Below are positions 9,126-18,259 of a DNA stretch of 64,000 nucleotides, piece after piece. Where the stretch lies: assembly GCF_000422285.1 (NCBI RefSeq), contig NZ_AULM01000020.1, positions 1 to 64,000 on the forward strand, read 5' to 3'. The notes beneath the pieces were generated by a model. The model saw only the letters and a list, made by a program, of their open reading frames with translations. It had not been told where the DNA came from and ran no database searches. Every line of letters starts with the position of its first letter. The first letter of the stretch is position 1. The position numbers and the translations under genes are program-made. This stretch comes from Desulfatiglans anilini DSM 4660 (lineage in GTDB: Bacteria > Desulfobacterota > DSM-4660 > Desulfatiglandales > Desulfatiglandaceae).

Positions 9126-10775
9126 TCAGTCTTTCCTTTTTCCTTGTCGTCTGCGCTCTTCTTCCCTTACTTCGCGCCTTAGCAATTTGCCAACTTTTGA
9201 TTTAGGAAGCATATCTCTAAATTCGATAAATTGGGGAATTTTATATGAAGCAAGTCTTTCACGGCACCACTTGATAAGGTCATTAGCACCGACACCTCTA
9301 ATATCTTCTTTAGTGACAACGATAGCTTTAATACGTTCGCCGACTTTCTTGTCAGGTACGCCTATAACGCATGCGCCAATAACAGCATCATGATCTAGTA
9401 AAACAGCCTCAATCTCAGATGCTGAAACTCTGTAACCCTTGTGCTTAATGAAATCCGCCTTTCGATCAACATAGAATAATCCACCATCCTTATCCATCTG
9501 CACATAATCAGCCATCCTATACCATTTTTTTCCATTTAACGTAACAAATGCTTGATCAGTCTCCAAGGGGTTCATCCAATAGTCCATAAGAAAAGGAGAG
9601 CTGACAAGCAGTTCTCCGGTATCGCCTGTAGATACAGGTTCTAGTGTATCTTCCTCTACTATTAACACTTCTCGTGAAGGAAATGGTCTACCTAAACTCC
9701 TGGCAGTGGGCTCCTTGTCCATATCAGTTAAAGAAAGTCCGCCGGTTTCCGTTGATCCATACACCTGGTAAATCGGATACCCTGTTAATGCTTTAAAGCG
9801 TTTAAAAACCTCTTCCGGCAACACATCACCGCCGCTCCACATATACTTTAAGGATGAAAGATTATACATACCTAATCGATCATTCTCTAATATCATTCTG
9901 TAAAGAGCAGGTGCCCCAAGAAACAAAGTTCCATGATATCTTTCGATAGCTTTTAAAATTGCATCAACTACAGGCGAAGGCATTATAACAGTGGGATTTC
10001 CTATTGTTATTGCGATGCCAGCAAACATCATTTGGGCCATAATATGGAAAAGGGGATTTACTAAAATAAAAACATCGCTACCTTCGGAGACATAATTATC
10101 AGTGACATTATACATATCTTTGATAAAGGATACCATACCACTATGAGTTCCCGGGACACCTTTAGGTCGCCCAGTCGTTCCACCGGTATACAAAATATAT
10201 GCTAAATGACTTTTAGGGTCAATTGGTACTTTTGGGACTCTAGGAGAGTACTTATTAAGCAAATCTTTAAAAAAATAGATCTGATGAGTTTTAATAACGG
10301 TTCCATGAGGAATTCGGTCGAAAAGTCTTCCGGGTAATCGCTTCCACCATGGGAGCATATCTCCGAGATTAGTGACGATGACTCTTTTTAAGGGGGTTCC
10401 TTCGAAAACTTTTGATACATATCCAAAGTTCGTATCTTGGCAGATGATAGTTTGAGCCTCAGAATGATTGAGCTGGTAGGATATCTCGTACGGTGTGTAA
10501 ATTGGCGAGGTTGGTACGACCACCCCGCCAATTTTTTGGATTGCATAATACGCTATTACCCATTGAATTGAGTTGCCCAGATAGAGCATTACTTTATCGT
10601 TATCCCTTACACCTAACGAATGAAGGGCCGCGGCGAACCGATAGATCAGTTCCTGCAAATCTGAATAACTGAACTTTTCACCGAGATAAACAAGAGCCGT
10701 GCTTCTTGGTTGGTTTTTAACCAGTCTTTCTAAACTGGTAATGACCTCTTCGTCTACTGATTGAACGCCCCTCAT
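9126..10775 (-). CDS. AMP-forming acyl-CoA ligase
   Basis: 549 residues, a complete ANL-superfamily enzyme. It carries the phosphate-binding loop YILYTGGTTGRPKGV, the A5 motif YGSTETGG, the A7 region WYRMADYV, the hinge VDRKADFIKHKGYRVS, and the C-terminal catalytic lysine in PKSKVGKLLRR. It makes an acyl-adenylate and then the CoA ester of a carboxylic acid. The substrate is not readable from sequence. It follows the Liv-type transporter genes by about 30 bases, so it most likely activates the acid those genes import: long-chain, aromatic or alicyclic. Confidence 0.88.
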   Translation of the reverse strand: MRGVQSVDEEVITSLERLVKNQPRSTALVYLGEKFSYSDLQELIYRFAAALHSLGVRDNDKVMLYLGNSIQWVIAYYAIQKIGGVVVPTSPIYTPYEISYQLNHSEAQTIICQDTNFGYVSKVFEGTPLKRVIVTNLGDMLPWWKRLPGRLFDRIPHGTVIKTHQIYFFKDLLNKYSPRVPKVPIDPKSHLAYILYTGGTTGRPKGVPGTHSGMVSFIKDMYNVTDNYVSEGSDVFILVNPLFHIMAQMMFAGIAITIGNPTVIMPSPVVDAILKAIERYHGTLFLGAPALYRMILENDRLGMYNLSSLKYMWSGGDVLPEEVFKRFKALTGYPIYQVYGSTETGGLSLTDMDKEPTARSLGRPFPSREVLIVEEDTLEPVSTGDTGELLVSSPFLMDYWMNPLETDQAFVTLNGKKWYRMADYVQMDKDGGLFYVDRKADFIKHKGYRVSASEIEAVLLDHDAVIGACVIGVPDKKVGERIKAIVVTKEDIRGVGANDLIKWCRERLASYKIPQFIEFRDMLPKSKVGKLLRREVREEERRRQGKRKD

Positions 10776-10804
10776 ATTGGCCCCTAATTTTTCCGAAATG
10801 AATT

Positions 10805-11572
10805 TTACATCCCGCCAAAATACGCATCCATTACATCTGGATTTTTTTTGAAATCATCTTTCGTACCTTCAAAGATGATGCCACCGTTTTCCAGAACATA
10901 ACAATAATCAACAACTGGGACTATCGGTTTTGCGTACTGCTCAGAAATCAGCATCGTCAGTCCTAGTTCTTCATTGATCTCTTTAACGGCCTTGGCGAGT
11001 CTCTTTTCCACAAGTGGAGCAAGTCCAAGTAAAGGCTCATCAAGAAGCAGGAGCCTAGGTTGAGCCATAAGCGCACGACCGATTGCAAGCATTTGTTGCT
11101 CCCCGCCGCTCAAAAAGCCTCCGCCTCTGTTTTTGAGTCTGTCCAATTCAGGAAATATATTAAAGACATAATGCATGGTTTTTTTAGATTGCTTTTTAGT
11201 TGCTTGGTAGCCGCCTATCTTAAGGTTTTCCAGCGTGCTGCTTTCAGCAAATATCCTCCTTCTTTCTGGGCATAAAATAATCCCCAGTTTTGCTCTCTTG
11301 CTTGGTTCCAGATTTATAATCTGGTCACCGTCAAATGATATTTCTCCGTGCCATGTGATCCTCTCACCACCCTTCATTTTTTCCTGCTTTTGGTAATATG
11401 CAATAATCCCTGAGATAGCGAGCATCAAAGTGGTCTTACCGGCACTATTCGATCCAAATGCTCCAGAGATCAAACCTTGGCTACACTTCAGACTCAAATT
11501 TTTGATTGCCAGAGCATTCTCGTAGAATACCATCAGATCAGTTATTTGCAGCAGGGCCGAGTTCTCAGACAT
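10805..11572 (-). CDS. livF: Branched-chain amino acid-type ABC transporter ATPase LivF
   Basis: 255 residues from MSENSALL. Walker A is GSNSAGKTT (one residue off the usual GxNGAGKT), the Q-loop region ILCPERRRIF is present, the signature is LSGGEQQ, and Walker B is LLLLDEPLLGL. It pairs with LivG as the second nucleotide-binding subunit of a HAAT-family importer. The start at MSENS is chosen over a site four codons upstream because its ATG shares one base with the LivG stop (TGATG) and has GAGGAG just before it. Confidence 0.88.
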   Translation of the reverse strand: MSENSALLQITDLMVFYENALAIKNLSLKCSQGLISGAFGSNSAGKTTLMLAISGIIAYYQKQEKMKGGERITWHGEISFDGDQIINLEPSKRAKLGIILCPERRRIFAESSTLENLKIGGYQATKKQSKKTMHYVFNIFPELDRLKNRGGGFLSGGEQQMLAIGRALMAQPRLLLLDEPLLGLAPLVEKRLAKAVKEINEELGLTMLISEQYAKPIVPVVDYCYVLENGGIIFEGTKDDFKKNPDVMDAYFGGM

Positions 11573-12333
11573 CACTCCTCCCATTCTTCACCAAGATAGG
11601 CCTTCCTTACCTGCGGTTCCACCATAACTTCACCAGGAACACCCTCTGCGATTTTTCGGCCGAAATTAAGGACTAGTATTCTATCAGCCACTTGAAAAAG
11701 CTCCTTGAGTCGATGTTCAATCATAATCAAGGTCATACCATCCATCTGTAATCGTTCTATCAAGGGTATCATACTCACAATCTCTGCCATACTCAGACCC
11801 GAAAAAACCTCGTCACATATAATCAAATTAGGATACATGGCCAAGCATCTAGCAAGCTCTAGCCGTTTTAAATATCCTAGAGGCAAGGAGCCCGCTAATT
11901 TATATGGCACATAGGCATCCCGCTCGAATCCGACCTCCTCCAAAAGATCAATCGCAACGGCATCCCTGTCACCAAGCTTCCCCTCTGGACTTTGCCGGGC
12001 CCTTGGGGAATAAAGCGTAGGAATGAGATTTTTATATGCGGGAAGGCTATGGAACGGTCTCATAACCTGAAAAGTTCTTGCCAAACCAGCCGCAGCGACT
12101 TTATGAGCTGACCACTTGCTAATATTTTTACCGTCAAAAAGCACTTCGCCCGAGTCCTTTTTTAAAAATCCGCTAATCAAATTTGCCAGGGTTGTTTTCC
12201 CTGATCCATTCGGTCCAATAATGCCAAGAATCTCACCCTTGCGCATTTGGAAGCTAATATCACTCACTGCCTGGATACCACCGAACGATTTAGATACTCC
12301 TGAGACCTTCAGAAAAATATCGTGTTTTTCCAT
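11572..12333 (-). CDS. livG: Branched-chain amino acid-type ABC transporter ATPase LivG
   Basis: 253 residues. Walker A is GPNGSGKTT (about residues 40-48), followed by a LivG-typical ARTFQVMRPF segment. The signature region reads SLPLGYLKRLELAR, departing from canonical LSGGQ in a way common among LivG proteins. Walker B is LIICDEVFSGL, with Val where LivG usually has Pro (DEP). It sits four bases after the LivM stop and overlaps livF, so the complex is encoded in its usual H-M-G-F order. Confidence 0.88.
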   Translation of the reverse strand: MEKHDIFLKVSGVSKSFGGIQAVSDISFQMRKGEILGIIGPNGSGKTTLANLISGFLKKDSGEVLFDGKNISKWSAHKVAAAGLARTFQVMRPFHSLPAYKNLIPTLYSPRARQSPEGKLGDRDAVAIDLLEEVGFERDAYVPYKLAGSLPLGYLKRLELARCLAMYPNLIICDEVFSGLSMAEIVSMIPLIERLQMDGMTLIMIEHRLKELFQVADRILVLNFGRKIAEGVPGEVMVEPQVRKAYLGEEWEE

Positions 12334-12337
12334 AGTA

Positions 12338-13351
12338 TCAGACCTTTACTAAAAACTCAAATTGCTCATATTTCTTGCGCGCCCAGTTTAATAGCCCTTC
12401 GCTCCAGAACAAAATAAAGAAGATAATAACTATGGAATAGAATAATATGCGCAATCCTGAAAATACTCTCATCAGCTCGGAAACTGGAACCAATATAATT
12501 GCCCCAATTACCGGGCCTGCAATTGTACCGGGTCCGCCGATTATCATTGCAGCCAAAGGAAATATAGAAAAATCCATGGCCAGCAACGAAAGACCAACCC
12601 AACCATATAGATGGGAAAGATATGCGCCTGCAAAACAGCCCATCAGGGCTGTTATAAACACCACAATTGCCTTGTAATAAGTGATATTCATACCGGATGC
12701 CCTGATGGTCTGATCATTATCCTTGAGGCCTCTAAAAACTAATCCAATATCCTCGTTCACCAGCCTCCTAAGTGCAAATATGCAGAAAAGCAATACCACT
12801 ACTATCAAATACTGACTGAACCAGATGTTAGGGAGAATCGATAGCCCGGCTATACCCTCAGTTCCGCCGAAGGCTCCGGTTGCTGCTATGATCCTTTCAG
12901 ACATTAATGGGTACATAAAACTGATGACAGCAAAATATACACCTCTAAGTGGAAGCGTCGGAAGAAAGGCAAGAGTGCAAAAGAGAGCTCCAAGGAGGGT
13001 TGCAACCGGAATAGAAACCATTAGCGGAACGTTAAAAGCCGCATTGAGCATGCCCGAAAAATATCCACCAGTTCCAACGAAGAATGCCATGCCAAGGCAA
13101 TTGAGGCCGGTATAGCTGGCCATAAAATCAAGAGCAACCGCCAACAACGCATATATTCCAAAAAGGCATACCACTCTTTGCCAGTATAGACCGGGCACCA
13201 GGATTGGTAGGAGTAGCAGCCCGAAAATGAGACCTAATCTTGGTGCTGCCAGAAAGGCTAGCTCTTGGATGGATGAAACCGCATAAATTGAATCGGAGCG
13301 TACCTTGACACCACGATCAATCCTCTTTTTACGCTCAATTGTTTCCCCCAT
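12338..13351 (-). CDS. livM: Branched-chain amino acid-type ABC permease LivM
   Basis: 337 residues from MGETIERKK. It has about nine to ten hydrophobic segments and the LivM landmark FFVGTGGYFSGML, then GTEGIAGLSILPN and GGPGTIAGPVIGAI near the C-terminus. It forms the inner-membrane channel with LivH. The frame is open for another 66 codons upstream, but that part overlaps livH and is not membrane-like. The chosen ATG shares one base with the livH stop (TAATG), the typical coupling in these operons. Confidence 0.87.
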   Translation of the reverse strand: MGETIERKKRIDRGVKVRSDSIYAVSSIQELAFLAAPRLGLIFGLLLLPILVPGLYWQRVVCLFGIYALLAVALDFMASYTGLNCLGMAFFVGTGGYFSGMLNAAFNVPLMVSIPVATLLGALFCTLAFLPTLPLRGVYFAVISFMYPLMSERIIAATGAFGGTEGIAGLSILPNIWFSQYLIVVVLLFCIFALRRLVNEDIGLVFRGLKDNDQTIRASGMNITYYKAIVVFITALMGCFAGAYLSHLYGWVGLSLLAMDFSIFPLAAMIIGGPGTIAGPVIGAIILVPVSELMRVFSGLRILFYSIVIIFFILFWSEGLLNWARKKYEQFEFLVKV

Positions 13352-14217
13352 TATACACGCTCCTCTAGTTGCTTCTGGGTGCCGAAAAGTCCTGAGGGTT
13401 TTAAAATAAGAATCAGAATAATTGCAGCCATTGCTACTACCATCTGATAGTGTGGAGCTAGATATCTGACGGTCAAAATTTGGGCGTAGCCAAGTACAAA
13501 AGCTGCGATCACTGCTCCCAACCAGCTTCCTAGCCCTCCGACAATGCACACTGCCAAGGCAAAAATCAAAACTTCGTACCCCGTCTCGACAGCTATGGCT
13601 CCAAGAGGAATAATGACAGATGCCGCGATACCAACCAATAAGGAGCCAATCCCTAACGCAATTGTTGCAGAATGGTCGATATTTATGCCCAGCATAAGGG
13701 CCGCAGGCTCATCTTGAGCAATTGCTCTAAGGCCAAGCCCAATCCTAGTGAATCGAGTAAATGCCCATATACCAAATACTAATATTATTCCCGTAATAAC
13801 GATAACAATACGCTGCCAATCGACCGGAACGCCGTAAATAATGACGACTCCTTCAATAAACTTGGGAAGAGAATATTGGGGTCCTCGAAATCCTGCCAAT
13901 CGGAATACCTCTAAGATGGCCATTCCTATAGCAAAGGAAGCCATGACTTCAGAAAAAGGCATTCCCCTGACCCTTTTCAGTACAAGCTGGAATATAAGGA
14001 CACCGACAATCATTGTTGCTATTAATGCAATCAGAATTGCCACTAAATAGTTGGAACCAAGGTTATGTACTAATAGCCAAGTTATGCATGCAGAAAAAAT
14101 GTATAGTGCGCCGTGTGCAAAATTTGGAACACGACTTACCCCATATGCAACTGCAAAACCGATTGCAATTAAGGTGAGGGTAATGCTATTTATGAAGCCA
14201 TAAATTATGAGATCCAT
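13351..14217 (-). CDS. livH: Branched-chain amino acid-type ABC permease LivH
   Basis: 288 residues from MDLIIYGF. It has eight or so membrane segments and LivH landmarks: NFAHGALYIF (family NFAHG) and VGGLGSWLGAVIAAFVLG. It is the second channel subunit of the importer. The ATG lies two bases after the binding-protein stop, with AGAGG upstream. A start eight codons earlier would overlap the preceding gene and lacks a better ribosome site. Confidence 0.87.
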   Translation of the reverse strand: MDLIIYGFINSITLTLIAIGFAVAYGVSRVPNFAHGALYIFSACITWLLVHNLGSNYLVAILIALIATMIVGVLIFQLVLKRVRGMPFSEVMASFAIGMAILEVFRLAGFRGPQYSLPKFIEGVVIIYGVPVDWQRIVIVITGIILVFGIWAFTRFTRIGLGLRAIAQDEPAALMLGINIDHSATIALGIGSLLVGIAASVIIPLGAIAVETGYEVLIFALAVCIVGGLGSWLGAVIAAFVLGYAQILTVRYLAPHYQMVVAMAAIILILILKPSGLFGTQKQLEERV

Positions 14218-14219
14218 TT

Positions 14220-15500
14220 TTACTGCCTCTTGTGAAACCACGAAGGAAGCATAATTTCACCCATCTTAATCGTCTCAGGGAAAATAGTGACTCTTTTTCC
14301 ATTCTGCCACTGTACGATGGTGCTGACAGCTCCATCCTGTGGATTAAAATCCGGCGCAAAAATTATTTCATTATTTTCATTAAACCGCATCCGACCATAT
14401 ACCCCTAGCAAATCAGTTTCCTTTAAAGCCTTCCTTACCAAATCTGCATCTAATGTTCCAGCCAGCTCAATAGCATTTTTCAACAAGTAAACGCCCATAT
14501 AGCTCGTTGATATTCCGTAAGCATCGGGTTCACGGCCATATTCCTTTGTAAAAGCCTCTACAAATTTCATGGTCCATGGAGTTGCATTTGATGGGGCATT
14601 ACCGGCGTTCAGGAGATCAACAATGAAGTATTCTCCCTTTTTTTCTGTACTGGACCACCATCCTACATGCTCTGCCGGACCCATATAGCCAAACGGAAGA
14701 GCAGGAATTTTGAAATCATAGTATTGTTTTGCCAATATCGTAAGTTCCGGCATATCCATCCAGATAAACAAGATATTAGCACCTTTATTCTTAGCTGAGA
14801 GCAACCCCATCGAAAAATCTGTTGTACCAGTCGGATAAACATCTTCCCCCAAAATTTCGAATCCTTCATTAGCAGCAAGTTTTGCTACAGCAGAACCGGC
14901 TGCTCTCGCATGTTTAACATCTTGCACCATTATATATATTTTATTAAAATTGAATGTATTTCTAAAATGTTTAAGCATTGACATGTGTACATTTTTTATT
15001 TCAAAAGACACATCGCCAGTTAGTCTGAATATAAAAGGATATTTTGCGCCGTCTCCGAATTGAGGGGAATATGTTCCAGTTGTAACGATCCAGATTTTTT
15101 TGTAATTATTAACCATATCTCGTGCTGCGAAGGAGGCTTCAGATCTAACAGGGCCACCAATAAGGAAATCAGCTTTTTTCTCTGTTATTAGGCGTTCTAT
15201 AGCGAGTAGCGCATCTGTGACGGGAACTCCAGGTTCCATTGCGCGCGTATCACCTACAACAAGCTTGAGAGGGCGCGTTTCACTGCCAACTTTTACCCCT
15301 CCCGCGGCATTTATCTCCTTTATTGCAAGCAGTTGTGCATCGCGACAATCAGGTCCATAGAAAACACTCATTGAAACAGGACAACCTATTATAATGGGTT
15401 TTCCTTCTGCTTTTGCAATATCAGGGAAGCCCAGGTGAGAAACAAAAGCCAGTCCAAAAACCACCTGAAACACAATGGCCCACAACCCTTTACTTTTCAT
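14220..15500 (-). CDS. Periplasmic substrate-binding protein of the Liv-type importer
   Basis: 426 residues, type I periplasmic-binding fold (Peripla_BP_6). The N-terminal signal peptide has a hydrophobic stretch at about residues 7-22 and likely cleavage after AKA near residue 31. The mature start KPIIIGCPVSMS is typical, and later AIKEINAAGGVKVG is the family hallmark. It captures the solute in the periplasm and hands it to LivHM. Aromatic or organic acids, not amino acids, are plausible because the same operon carries a CoA ligase and crotonase. A GGAGGG ribosome site precedes the ATG. It is the first gene of the operon. Confidence 0.88.
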   Translation of the reverse strand: MKSKGLWAIVFQVVFGLAFVSHLGFPDIAKAEGKPIIIGCPVSMSVFYGPDCRDAQLLAIKEINAAGGVKVGSETRPLKLVVGDTRAMEPGVPVTDALLAIERLITEKKADFLIGGPVRSEASFAARDMVNNYKKIWIVTTGTYSPQFGDGAKYPFIFRLTGDVSFEIKNVHMSMLKHFRNTFNFNKIYIMVQDVKHARAAGSAVAKLAANEGFEILGEDVYPTGTTDFSMGLLSAKNKGANILFIWMDMPELTILAKQYYDFKIPALPFGYMGPAEHVGWWSSTEKKGEYFIVDLLNAGNAPSNATPWTMKFVEAFTKEYGREPDAYGISTSYMGVYLLKNAIELAGTLDADLVRKALKETDLLGVYGRMRFNENNEIIFAPDFNPQDGAVSTIVQWQNGKRVTIFPETIKMGEIMLPSWFHKRQ

Positions 15501-15543
15501 ACTGGCACCCTCCGTCTAGATTTTGAAAGCCATGGATCTATAA

Positions 15544-15589
15544 AAACGAACGTTTGTGTTTATTTTGGTCAAAAATTTTTTTTTGTCAA
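15544..15589 (-). promoter_or_regulatory. Promoter and operator of the catabolic/Liv operon
   Basis: On the minus strand TTGACA (15589-15584) is followed, 17 bases on, by AAAATA (15566-15561). Just downstream, over the expected start site, lies the dyad AAACG-AA-CGTTT (15544-15555), typical in size and symmetry of TetR-family operators. A repressor bound there would block transcription of the operon until an inducer, probably an acyl-CoA, appears. The repressor gene is not identified here. Confidence 0.55.
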
Positions 15590-15600
15590 GGAAAACTTAA

Positions 15601-16429
15601 CAGGCTGTGATTAAAATTTTCGAGGTTTTTTAGAAAAGCCTTTGATAATAAAGAATAGCTATGAATAGGGATGCAAAATAATTTATATTATATACCCATA
15701 GGAAAGGAATGGCCCATGAGATTGGGCGATTGCCGCTTGTTTGTTCTACGTTAGCGCAGATTCTTACGGACTGATATTACAGGTTTTATGGCCGGTTGGA
15801 AGCAGTGCTTGGAGTGGTGGGGTTTGGGTTTTCTGATTGAGCCCCTAAGAGGTCTTTTTTTTGTGCTCGTCCCCTTTTCGTGATATTTGCGTTTTTGCCT
15901 AGTGCGCGTGTGAAGGCGGTGCTCTCCATTTCTTCGCTTAGCTGTTATCCCCTTCCGTGGCATTCTATTTTCTGATTCTACTTTTGGATGTTTTTTTATG
16001 GTTTTTGTATTTATTTTTCATCAGCTTATAAATTTTTTCCGCAAGGCAAAAGATAAACAGTTCCGTTTCATTCATTTGTATGGATTCATCGTAGTGTGAA
16101 GAAATATTGCGAGGGTTCATTGAGACCAGTTTGAGAAAATCTATAAAATGGGTTGAAGAAATTTGTTTTTTAGTGTAGAAAGCTTTTCCCTGTCTTAAGG
16201 CAAACATGAAGTGAATATAGTGCAGCTTCTAAGTGCGCTTTCGATTATTGTTAGGAGAATTCGGTCGTGGTCCAGATAACAGAAGTTTGTGCAAGAGATG
16301 TGCTGGGCTAAATTCGAGTATTCTGAGAGGACGGAATAGAGATGGCATATCAAGCGTGTTATTTATAATTGCTCTCGAAGGCATTCCGGTAGGACTTTTG
16401 AGATTCCGACTATGTAAAGGGGGAATCAG
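15601..16429. other. AT-rich stretch without a recognisable gene
   Basis: This lies between the divergently read catabolic operon and the acyl-CoA dehydrogenase. Two short minus-strand frames are adjacent: 80 residues ending at 15965 and 70 very basic residues ending at 15751. Neither resembles a known family, and their coding character is weak. They could be fragments of a lost gene. A GGGGGA ribosome site for the dehydrogenase lies at the right edge. Confidence 0.4.
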
Positions 16430-17569
16430 ATGGATTTCGATCTGACAAATGAACAAAAAGATATTCGGCAAGCGGCTATGGAGTTTGCCGAAGGAGAGTT
16501 TCCGGAACTGGCCCGTGCGTGCGATCGAGAAGAGCGTTACCCGGTGGAACTGGTGCGTAAAGCTGCAGGGCTTGGATTTATTGGGGTCAATTTACCAGAG
16601 CTTTATGGGGGCAGCGGCTATGGATACCTTGAAAAATGCTTGATTTGTGAGGCTTTCTGGCAGATTGACCCTGGTTTAGGATCGGTGCTAGTTTCGGCTG
16701 CTTTTGGAGCCGAGATGATTCTTCTATTTGGGGAAGAGGCCCAGAAAAAGACTTGGCTGGAACCGATCACGAGCGGGCAAGCGGTCATGGGTTCAGCCAT
16801 CACGGAGTCCGATGCGGGGAGTGATGTTGCCTCGGCAAGAACCGAAGCACGTTCCGATGGAGATTTCTATATTATCGAAGGGAGCAAAATGTTCATCACG
16901 AACGGGAATGTTGGCAGCTATTTCCTCGTATTCTGCGTAACTGATCCCGATAATCTTTCCAAACATCAGCGACACAGCATTATACTTGTTGAAAGGGAGA
17001 GGCGTGGTTTCGAGTCCAGCAAGCTTCAACACAAACTTGGAATACGAGCTTCCGACACGGCTGAGGTGGTATTCAAAAAGGTTCGAGTTCCAAAGGATCA
17101 CTTGATCGGTAGAGAGGGGCGAGGGTTTCAGCAACTCATGGCGTTTTTAAATTTGACCCGCATTCACGTGGGTGCTGAGGGTGTAGGTATCGCCCAGGGG
17201 GCGCTTGACCGCGCGATCCGGCACCTCAGGGGACGAAAACAATTCGGACACAGCCTTGGCTCTTTTCAGGTGAATCAGTTTAAGATAGCAGAGATGGCTA
17301 CTAGAACTCACGCTGCGCGCAACTTGGTCTATGAAGCCGCTTTCCGCGCGGACAAAGGAAAGCCAGATCAGGCACTAACTTCCATGGCCAAGTGGTACGC
17401 AGGCGAAACCTGCGTTTATGTCGCCCAAGAAGCCCTTCAAATTCACGGTGGGTACGGTTACTTTGGGGAATATGACATCGAACGATTTTACCGTGACGCC
17501 AAAATCATCGAGATTTATGAAGGCACAAAGGAGATCGAAAAATTCATCATTGCTAAGTCATTAATATAA
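16430..17569 (+). CDS. Acyl-CoA dehydrogenase
   Basis: 379 residues, complete: N-terminal helical domain, a beta domain with ITESDAGSD (FAD/substrate site, near residue 125) and a C-terminal helical domain with the catalytic base in IYEGTKEIEK. QIHGGYGYFGEYDIERFYRDAK is the usual C-terminal signature. It forms the alpha,beta-double bond of an acyl-CoA using FAD and passes electrons to ETF. The ribosome site AGGGGGA precedes the ATG. It is the last gene of the AT-rich island and probably completes the pathway begun by the CoA ligase on the other strand. The substrate is not readable. Confidence 0.88.
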   Translation: MDFDLTNEQKDIRQAAMEFAEGEFPELARACDREERYPVELVRKAAGLGFIGVNLPELYGGSGYGYLEKCLICEAFWQIDPGLGSVLVSAAFGAEMILLFGEEAQKKTWLEPITSGQAVMGSAITESDAGSDVASARTEARSDGDFYIIEGSKMFITNGNVGSYFLVFCVTDPDNLSKHQRHSIILVERERRGFESSKLQHKLGIRASDTAEVVFKKVRVPKDHLIGREGRGFQQLMAFLNLTRIHVGAEGVGIAQGALDRAIRHLRGRKQFGHSLGSFQVNQFKIAEMATRTHAARNLVYEAAFRADKGKPDQALTSMAKWYAGETCVYVAQEALQIHGGYGYFGEYDIERFYRDAKIIEIYEGTKEIEKFIIAKSLI

Positions 17570-17878
17570 ATTGTAAAAAATGAATTAAAAGGACGAAGTT
17601 TTCCGGCTATGATTCTGAGTGATAGGATGAACTTGATTATTGAAATTAGGTTCGTCAAGGGCTCGCCTATTCCGTTCCTCAGGTGAAAAAGATCGACGAT
17701 GATGGTTCTTGTTTGTACAGAAAACGGTGATAGGTTAAATTTCATTTGGAACCTTTCTTTTTCGCCCGGGGCTTCGCGTGCAAGCGGCCATCCCAGCGGG
17801 ATGAGTCGGGGCGGTATGAAGGGTTCGACCCGCGAAGCGCCGCGCCGGGACAGGGTTTCCCGTGGCGTTTGAGGCCGC
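17570..17878. other. Island edge: AT-rich to GC-rich transition
   Basis: No gene is seen. The first two thirds are AT-rich like the island. At about 17,755-17,765 the sequence turns abruptly GC-rich and stays so. No tRNA end, integrase or perfect direct repeat that would mark an attachment site was found. Confidence 0.5.
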
Positions 17879-18250
17879 TTGAGCCGGACACGATCTATGG
17901 AGTATATGAATTCGATGCATCGACTCGACAGTTCACAGCGAAAATATTTGCGCGGTTTGGCACATCGTTTGAAACCGGTCGTTCTAATCGGACAGAAGGG
18001 CCTGACCGGGGGTGTCGCCCAATCGATCGATCAGGCCTTGGAAGCCCATGAACTGGTCAAGGTGAAATTCATCGATCTCAAGGAAAAGGGTCTGAAGGAA
18101 GCGATCGCCCTCGAGATCGAGCAGAAGATGGAGTGCCAGTCCGTGGGTGCCATCGGGCATACGGTGATCCTCTACCGCCGGCAGAGTCAGCCGGAAAAAC
18201 GGCGGATTGCGCTTCCGGCGGCCCGAGAGGATGAGGGGGCGAAGGGATAG
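17879..18250 (+). CDS. yhbY: YhbY-family (CRM domain) RNA-binding protein
   Basis: A CRS1/YhbY (CRM) domain fills most of the protein: SSQRKYLRGLAHRLKPVVLIG, then GQKGLTGGV (the conserved GxxG loop), AHELVKVKF and IGHTVILYR. In E. coli the homologue associates with pre-50S ribosomes. The start is uncertain. ATGs occur at 17879, 17897, 17906 and 17915; the last gives the family's usual N-terminus and has a GGAG twelve bases upstream. It is followed by the J-protein gene nine bases on, so these are probably co-transcribed. Confidence 0.85.
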   Translation: MSRTRSMEYMNSMHRLDSSQRKYLRGLAHRLKPVVLIGQKGLTGGVAQSIDQALEAHELVKVKFIDLKEKGLKEAIALEIEQKMECQSVGAIGHTVILYRRQSQPEKRRIALPAAREDEGAKG

Positions 18251-18259
18251 GGGCGATCG

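Noticed and set aside
13352-13549. 66-codon N-terminal extension of LivM
   Set aside because: It overlaps livH, is not hydrophobic, and a TAATG coupling marks the real start.
15751-16207. Two small adjacent genes (70 and 80 residues) in the AT-rich gap
   Set aside because: No family, weak coding character and no clear ribosome sites. Described only as an unassigned stretch.
17800-17850. tRNA gene at the island edge (GGGTTCGACCC)
   Set aside because: The T-loop-like piece lacks a matching stem, D-arm and acceptor stem.
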